Shown here: positions 58,748 through 64,000 of the stretch, piece by piece | How the letters are laid out: each line of letters opens with the position of its first letter | Numbering within the stretch: position 1 is the stretch's first letter | Assembly: GCF_013343005.1 (NCBI RefSeq) | Contig: NZ_CP054491.1 | Span: 930,001 to 994,000, forward strand | Reading direction: 5' to 3' | Source of the DNA: Candidatus Reidiella endopervernicosa | GTDB lineage: Bacteria; Pseudomonadota; Gammaproteobacteria; GCF-013343005 | DNA: 64,000 bases | Position numbers and translations under genes: made by a program | Notes under the pieces: generated by a model | The model's input: the letters and a program-made list of their open reading frames with translations, nothing else | The model's database searches: none | Told to the model about the DNA's origin: nothing

Positions 58748-59638
58748 CTACAAGCCGCGCTGCCACATCTCTCGTAGTGGTGCGTGCTCAGGTGTATCTA
58801 TCGCTGTGCGGATCTCAGTGAGCAGTCGCTGTTTGTCTCGTCCCAATATCCCTTTCAACGCCAGATAGTTTGAGGCGTGGTCACTGCGAAAGATGGTGTT
58901 TTTCAGCTCGCAGTGGCTGACGAACTGCTCCAGTTCTGAGAGCAGAGCGCCGCGTTCCAGAAGTTGAAAGTCACTATCGAAGCCTTCGCGGAAGCGCTGT
59001 TCACCCTCCGGTAGCATCAGTGCCAGGGTCGAGAGGTATTCAGGTTGGATCGCGTTGAGCGCCTCGGCTGAGTGGAGGGCGTGCCGTTCGGAGAGCGACG
59101 CACCGCCGAGGCCGTTGATGATCATTACCGAGAGCTTGATGCCCGCAGCCCTGGTGCGGCAGAGTGCCTCGATGGTCGATGCGGCAGTCTCACCCTTATC
59201 GATGCGCTGCAGTACCTCGTTATCCCCCGACTCGATACCAACATAGAGCAGGCGCAGTCCCGCCTGTCGAAGATCACGTAGCTCGCGGTCGCTTTTGTTT
59301 GTGATGTTTCTCGGCATTGCATAGGCAGAGACTCGCCCTACCTTCGGTAGCTCGGTTTGAACCTTATGCAGGATAGAGAGCAGGCGACGGCTGGAGAGCA
59401 CCATTGCATCGCCATCGGCAAGAAAGAGCTTTCGCGGGAGTGAATCAAGCTTGGTAATGGCTTCAATCTCAGCGAACAGTTCACTCTCCGGGCGGGGGCG
59501 AAACTGTTTGCTGCGATACATCTCACAGAAGCCACAGCGGTTCCAGGAGCAGCCTAGTGTGGCCTGGAGAATCAGTGAACCCGCCTCGCTGGGTGGGCGA
59601 TAGAGCGGTTCGACATAGTTGAGAGGGAGGAGTGACAT
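58748..59638 (-). CDS. Radical SAM protein
   Basis: 296 residues. GCSWNRCGFCEMY carries the cluster cysteines in the C-x4-C-x2-C spacing of one radical SAM subgroup. KLFLADGDAMVLS (motif DGD), RVSAYAMPRNI, LRLLYVGIESGDNEVLQRI and GIKLSVMIINGLGG follow. The start is the Met at 59638; MVYVS upstream is unlikely. Substrate unknown; relatives are annotated as coproporphyrinogen-oxidase-like. Intact, convergent with the preceding membrane protein. Confidence 0.85.
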   Translation of the reverse strand: MSLLPLNYVEPLYRPPSEAGSLILQATLGCSWNRCGFCEMYRSKQFRPRPESELFAEIEAITKLDSLPRKLFLADGDAMVLSSRRLLSILHKVQTELPKVGRVSAYAMPRNITNKSDRELRDLRQAGLRLLYVGIESGDNEVLQRIDKGETAASTIEALCRTRAAGIKLSVMIINGLGGASLSERHALHSAEALNAIQPEYLSTLALMLPEGEQRFREGFDSDFQLLERGALLSELEQFVSHCELKNTIFRSDHASNYLALKGILGRDKQRLLTEIRTAIDTPEHAPLREMWQRGL

Positions 59639-59935
59639 CAGCGAAACATATACCACTCAACGCGTCGATGCGACTCCGATATTGCGACTGTTGATCTATC
59701 GGCGTTGGCCTGAAAGATGATGGCAGAATAAAGACCGCTTTAAGTTACTGGTTTTGTCGGTCGGGACCGAGCTTGATTATCCCACTGCAGCAATTGGACA
59801 AGGCCGCAGCAGTAATCTATTTAAACCAGTACAGCTTCACTGTCTCCCGGCACGGATCGTCGAGAGGGATAGTTAATGGGCGAGTCATCAAGGCGCTGTG
59901 CGCTGGCTGCCCGAGAATATTGGGGAGACTTCCCA

Positions 59936-62218
59936 ATGCTGAAATTCCTTACCAATTTTCGGATCTCCAGGCGATTGTGGCTGATGGTCTTCACGGCGCT
60001 GGTTGCCATTGTTGCAGTGATGACGCTTGATGCCCTGCAACTGCGCGACCAGATGCTGATCGACAAACAGACCAAGACGCGCCACGTCGTGGAGACGGCT
60101 CACGGTCTGTTTGATTACTACCACCAGCAATCAAGCGCTGGTGCGCTCACCGAAGCTCAGGCGAAGCAGTCCGCTATCGACGCCATCAAAGCACTTCGAT
60201 ACGAGGAGAGTGACTACTTTTGGATCAACGACATGGGACCGGTGATGGTGATGCACCCGATCAAGCCGAAGCTCGATGGTCAGGATCTCAGCGGTCTCAA
60301 GGATCCCAATGGCAAACATCTCTTTGTCGCCTTTGTCGACAAGGTCAGGAGCGATGGCGGAGGCTTTGTTGATTATCTCTGGCCCAAACCGGGTTTTGAT
60401 CAGCCGGTGGAGAAGGTCTCCTATGTGAAGGGCTTTGAGCCGTGGGGCTGGGTGATCGGTTCGGGTGTCTATATCGATGACATTGATGCGGTCTTTTGGG
60501 CCAATGTGCGAACCAATGCCGTGATCGGTCTGGCACTGATTCTATTTATTATCGCCATTGCTACCTTTCTTGCCTGGAGCATTACCCGGCCGATCAATCG
60601 CTGACCGCCATGGAGAGCGAAGCGAAGGCGGTTAGTCCCCGATAGTCGACGCCGTCTGCCTATTCGTAGTTGAGAGCGCGAGCGAACGACGGAGAAGATG
60701 CAGCAGCGGCTTTATGTCGGCGTAGAGTCACTGAGGGAGTTGTGTAGAGCCGCGAAGAGGTGATTACGCAACGAACGCAGGACGTCGGGGCGCCGCAGGT
60801 ATAAACGGTCGCGTGAAGTTTTGCTGTTTGCTTGGGCGGATGCCCAAAACAAACTTTCGCAAAAATAGCGACTCCCGAAAACGACCGATGCAATGCACGG
60901 CATCGCTACCGGCGAGGGAGATCTAACCGGGCGGCTGGAGGTGATCGGTCACGATGAGGTAGCTGAACTCTCTGACGGATTTAATGCCTTTGTCGATAAA
61001 CTGCACAAAATGGTGGTGCAGGTGGCTGAGTCGACCGAGCAGCTGGCGCGCTCCGCCTCTGAGGTGAGCAACATCACCTCACAGACCAACCACGCGGTGC
61101 GCAGGCAGCAGGGTGAGACCGATCAGGTCGCCACGGCGATTAACCAGATGAACGCCTCCGCGCAGGAGGTGGCGAGTAATGCCGGTCTTGCCGCCGAGTC
61201 GGCCCATCAGGCCGATGTTGATGCACAGGAGAGTCGTCGTATCGTAGCGGGCAACCGCGATGCGATTAACGCGCTTCATCAGGCGGTGAGCAGTAGTGCT
61301 GAGCTGATCGAGGAGCTAGGCAAAGATAGTCAGGATATCGGTGGGATTCTTGTAACCATTCGTGAGATAGCCGACCAGACCAACCTGTTGGCGCTGAACG
61401 CTGCCATTGAGGCGGCGCGCGCCGGTGATCAGGGGCGAGGTTTTGCGGTGGTCGCCGATGAGGTGAGAACCCTGGCGAAAAGAACCCAGGAGGCGACCCA
61501 TGAGATCGAACAGATGATCGATCGCCTGCAGGGGCGTGCACAGGAGGCGGCCGAGGCGATGCAGCAGGGACAGACACAGGCGGAGCAGAGCGTGAAGAGC
61601 GCCGAGCAGGCGGGCGCGGCACTCGACTCGGTGGCGACCGCAATCGCCACCATCAATGATATGAACGCGCAGATCGCCAGCGCCGCTGAAGAGCAGACCA
61701 CCGTGGTGGAGAATATTAATCGTAATATCGTTGCCATCAGCGATATTGCTCATCAGACCGCAGAGGGCACTCAGCAGAGTGAGGCGGCTAACGGAACCAT
61801 GGGTGTGCAGCTCAACCAGCTACGAAGTCTGATCAATGAGTTCAAGCTTGGGGCGAGCGATAGTGAGTTCGATTTTTCTGCAGCACGTACCGCACATCTT
61901 GCCTGGCTGACCCGTATTCGTGCCCATCTCGATGGTAGCAAGAGTCTTAGTGATGATGAGATTGTCTCTGATCATCACTGCGCGTTGGGTAAGTGGTATT
62001 ACAGCGATGGGATGAAGAGCTACGGCCACATCGACGCGATGAAAGCACTGGAGCCGCCACACGCCGAACTGCACCGCACTATCAAAGAGTGTGTCGAACT
62101 GACCAAGCGGGGGAATATTGATCAGGCTGAGGCGCTCTACCTGAAGATAGGTCCGATCTCCAAGACGATTGTCGGGCTGCTGGATCGGGTGGAGCAGACG
62201 GTAAAGAGTGGTCACTGA
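59936..62218 (+). pseudogene. Methyl-accepting chemotaxis protein (Cache + CZB) interrupted by element copy 11
   Basis: MLKFLTNFRISRRLWLMVFT, helix, then a Cache domain (YEESDYFWINDMGPVMVMHP, GWVIGSGVYIDDIDAVF), a second helix and the start of HAMP (SITRPIN). The element then adds R and a TGA. After it: [20 protein letters not shown] completes HAMP, followed by the signalling domain ([37 protein letters not shown], exceptionally conserved) and a C-terminal CZB zinc-binding domain ([14 protein letters not shown]). Precise removal gives PIN-KTTDAM. The 3' part has an ATG at 60893 and could be made as a soluble signalling fragment. The ligand may be a small carboxylate; CZB domains sense zinc or HOCl. 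Confidence 0.9.
60599..60877 (+). repeat. 280-bp interspersed element, copy 11
   Basis: Full copy in gene sense within the HAMP region of the chemoreceptor. The junction AAT|AAA is restored on removal; no target duplication. A slightly shortened GGGC-GGAT hairpin loop is seen. Confidence 0.95.
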
Positions 62219-62246
62219 AAAGTGGTGTGAAGAGGCGACTCTCTGC

Positions 62247-62762
62247 CTAGTCACCAAACACCAGCTTACTGACTCTGCTAAAGCCACGGTCGGGTACTCG
62301 TAGAATAAACAGATCACCATATACGGTCGGTGCCTCACCATCGCCGCCCAGGTCGGCATAGATGCGATCAAGGTTAGTGGTGTTGCCTACCCACAGAACG
62401 GTCTTGCCGGGGTGGTCGTTGAGCAGTCGCCGGGTGATTAGCTCTACATCAGGATTTGCATCGACGAGGGTGATCTTCAGTCGACGTTGTTTGGCGAGCG
62501 GTTTAACGGTGTCGATGTTGCGCGCCAGGTCGGGGCTGTAGATGGCGCTGATGTCGTAGTCGGCCACGGCAGCCGGAAGGGCTGCGGCGCGTGTCTTGCC
62601 GAAGGGGGTGAGGAGTTTGGTGTCGGAGGTGCGCTCGGCATGGCGGATCAAGATGACGGTCGTGGTCGTTCCCTCTGGTGAGAACTGCTGCGTGGTGCAA
62701 CCGAGGCTGAACATGTGTGCCAGAAGCAGGGGCAGCAGCACGAACTTATTTGTTATTCTCAT
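62247..62762 (-). CDS. Histidine-phosphatase-superfamily lipoprotein
   Basis: 171 residues. Lipobox AHMFSLGC, then TTTVILIRHAERTSDTKLLT with the RHxE phosphohistidine motif, AIYSPDLARNIDTVKPLA, and GKTVLWVGNTTNLDRIY where the usual second His is replaced by N (GNTTN). The missing second catalytic His suggests reduced or altered activity. Probably periplasmic; substrate unknown. Convergent with the chemoreceptor. Confidence 0.8.
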   Translation of the reverse strand: MRITNKFVLLPLLLAHMFSLGCTTQQFSPEGTTTTVILIRHAERTSDTKLLTPFGKTRAAALPAAVADYDISAIYSPDLARNIDTVKPLAKQRRLKITLVDANPDVELITRRLLNDHPGKTVLWVGNTTNLDRIYADLGGDGEAPTVYGDLFILRVPDRGFSRVSKLVFGD

Positions 62763-62832
62763 AATCCACTCCCGTTCGGTTATCTAATGATTCGTAGTTG
62801 AATGTTAGTGCTTGTTCAAGAGAGGCTTCAGT

Positions 62833-63030
62833 ATGGATGGCAGGAAACCGATCCCCGGTGTGTCACGCGAGCAGCGCCTCTCCGATCAGGGGCTGCAGCG
62901 GCTGGAGCGGCAGTTGAAGTCGAAGACGCGCATCAGTGATCGGGTGTTGGCGCAGTGGGTGAAACGTTATGGTGAGCCGGCGCGTGAACTCCTAAAAAAA
63001 TATGGGCGATACGATAGTGAGCTAGGTTAA
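62833..63030 (+). CDS. Hypothetical small protein
   Basis: 65 residues from MDGRKPIPGVSREQRLSDQG, followed by RLERQLKSKTRISDRVLAQW and KKYGRYDSELG. A basic helical protein. GAGAGGCTTCAGT precedes the ATG; the frame also opens earlier at 62812. A small cytoplasmic hypothetical with no assigned function, 44 bases upstream of the DUF2157 gene and co-directional. Confidence 0.6.
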   Translation: MDGRKPIPGVSREQRLSDQGLQRLERQLKSKTRISDRVLAQWVKRYGEPARELLKKYGRYDSELG

Positions 63031-63074
63031 GCGCTGTATTCTGTGCACCGAGATAATAAGAAAGGGAAGTTTTG

Positions 63075-64000
63075 ATGCGATTGATTCGTCTGTTGAAGAA
63101 CGATCTGGCCCAGGAGGTCTATGGCTGGGTGAAGGATGGTGTGATCAGTGAGGCGCAGGGTGAATCGATCTGCGATCGTTACGGCATCGACTACCATCAC
63201 GACAGTCACCACTCCTACGGTTACTACGTACTGATCGCACTTGGTTACCTCTTTATCGGTCTGGCGATCATCACCCTGCTGAGTGCCAACTGGGATCAGA
63301 TACCGCGGGCACTGCGCATGGGTGGGCTGGTCGCGGTGACCCTGGCGACCAATGTGGTCGGCCTGCGACTCTTTGCCCAGGGACGAGAGAAGCCCGCGAC
63401 CATCGCACTGCTTCTCGGTGCGCTTCTCTACGGCGCGACGATCATGTTGATCGCGCAGATCTACCATATCGGTGAACACTACCCCGACGGAATCTTCTGG
63501 TGGGCAGCGGGCGTGTTACCGCTGGCGCTGCTGATGGAGAGCGGCCTGCTTTTGGCATTGGCGATGACGCTTGCCTACACCTGGTTCGTGGTCGAGGCAT
63601 CAATGGGCTACTACCCAACGCTCTTCCCGCTGTTTCTGGTTGCCGCTGGTTGGTTACTGCTCTATCGACGCATCAATTTACTGCTCTTCTTTGCCCTGGT
63701 AGTGGGAGTGGCGGGCTGGCTGGAGACAACGCTGGCGTGGTGGCAGGGCGGTTGGCGCTGGTTCGATTTCACCAGCATGCAGGTCACCTTCGGCTGCGGT
63801 CTGGCAGTGATAAGCGCTGCGCTGGCACAGTGGTTCTCTAGCAGTGAGCGTGGCGGCTGGCAGGAGTACGGCGTGTTACTCGATCTCTGGTCGCTGCGGT
63901 TGGTATTGCTGCTGTTGCTGGTATTCAGCTTCGACTCACTCTGGTGGGAACTGATCCCTGATCTGAGCTATGACAAGAGCGGCAATATCACGGTGGTGGT
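63075..64000 (+). CDS. DUF2157 membrane protein (runs off window)
   Basis: The frame is open from the ATG at 63075 (MRLIRLLKNDLAQEVYGWVK) to the window end, 308 codons. N-terminal cytoplasmic DUF2157 helix region (DGVISEAQGESICDRYGIDY), then repeated membrane helices (YYVLIALGYLFIGLAIITLL, IALLLGALLYGATIMLIAQIYHI and at least five more). AQIYHIGEHYPDGIFWW is a typical DUF2157 loop. Often followed by a GDYXXLXY-type membrane protein; that lies beyond the window. Confidence 0.85.
   Translation, partial: MRLIRLLKNDLAQEVYGWVKDGVISEAQGESICDRYGIDYHHDSHHSYGYYVLIALGYLFIGLAIITLLSANWDQIPRALRMGGLVAVTLATNVVGLRLFAQGREKPATIALLLGALLYGATIMLIAQIYHIGEHYPDGIFWWAAGVLPLALLMESGLLLALAMTLAYTWFVVEASMGYYPTLFPLFLVAAGWLLLYRRINLLLFFALVVGVAGWLETTLAWWQGGWRWFDFTSMQVTFGCGLAVISAALAQWFSSSERGGWQEYGVLLDLWSLRLVLLLLLVFSFDSLWWELIPDLSYDKSGNITVV

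Overview
The window looks like the chromosome of a sulfur-oxidising, nitrous-oxide-respiring gammaproteobacterium. The evidence is a clade-II-type NosZ, a secreted sulfur-globule protein, an ETHE1 persulfide dioxygenase, split B12-dependent NrdJa/NrdJb, and the order coaBC-dut-algC-argB with pyrE close by. Protein-coding DNA is GC-rich; the stretch at about 43.4-46.9 kb is visibly more AT-rich and looks acquired. No rRNA, tRNA or CRISPR array was seen.

Layout. 1-9.3 kb (minus strand): nosZ (partial), then a TonB-dependent metal-uptake type operon reading receptor, DUF4198-like protein, membrane polyferredoxin, CcdA/TauE-like protein, plus tonB and a broken Crp/Fnr regulator. 9.4-14.3 kb: an accessory zone with a secreted repeat peptide and its operators, a pentapeptide-repeat protein, a TIR protein next to an unknown gene, and many short repeats. 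14.4-21 kb: an ABC-2/GldG-like exporter, a hydantoinase A-like gene and an EAL-HDOD protein. 21-38.5 kb: mostly housekeeping genes (rpmG, rpmB, radC, coaBC, dut, algC, argB, pyrE, ampG, msrP, roxA) and an EAL phosphodiesterase. 38.9-42.1 kb: nrdJa/nrdJb with two NrdR-box-like palindromes. 42.1-46 kb: three copies of a small repeat element, AT-rich unknown genes and an IS3-family insertion sequence. 46-64 kb: FkbM methyltransferase, sulfur-globule protein, ankyrin protein, ETHE1, a large decayed DUF6055-like lipoprotein, small membrane proteins, radical SAM protein, a CZB chemoreceptor and a DUF2157 protein running off the end.

The main discovery candidate is a structured interspersed element of about 280 bp. 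There are 11 near-identical full copies plus one diverged copy in 64 kb. It starts CGCTGACC and ends CTCCC(C)GG. It has a hairpin close to each end and no inverted terminal repeats. Five copies sit inside recognisable genes (DUF4198 protein, secreted nuclease, ankyrin protein, ETHE1, chemoreceptor). In all five, removing exactly the element rejoins a continuous reading frame with no target duplication. One stem shows a compensatory base change between subfamilies.

Many accessory genes carry frameshifts, mostly at short homopolymers, while large conserved genes (nosZ, TonB receptor, algC, nrdJ, coaBC) read through intact. This suggests real gene decay together with element proliferation, as in a recently host-restricted or bottlenecked lineage. 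Indel errors in the assembly cannot be excluded for any single gene.
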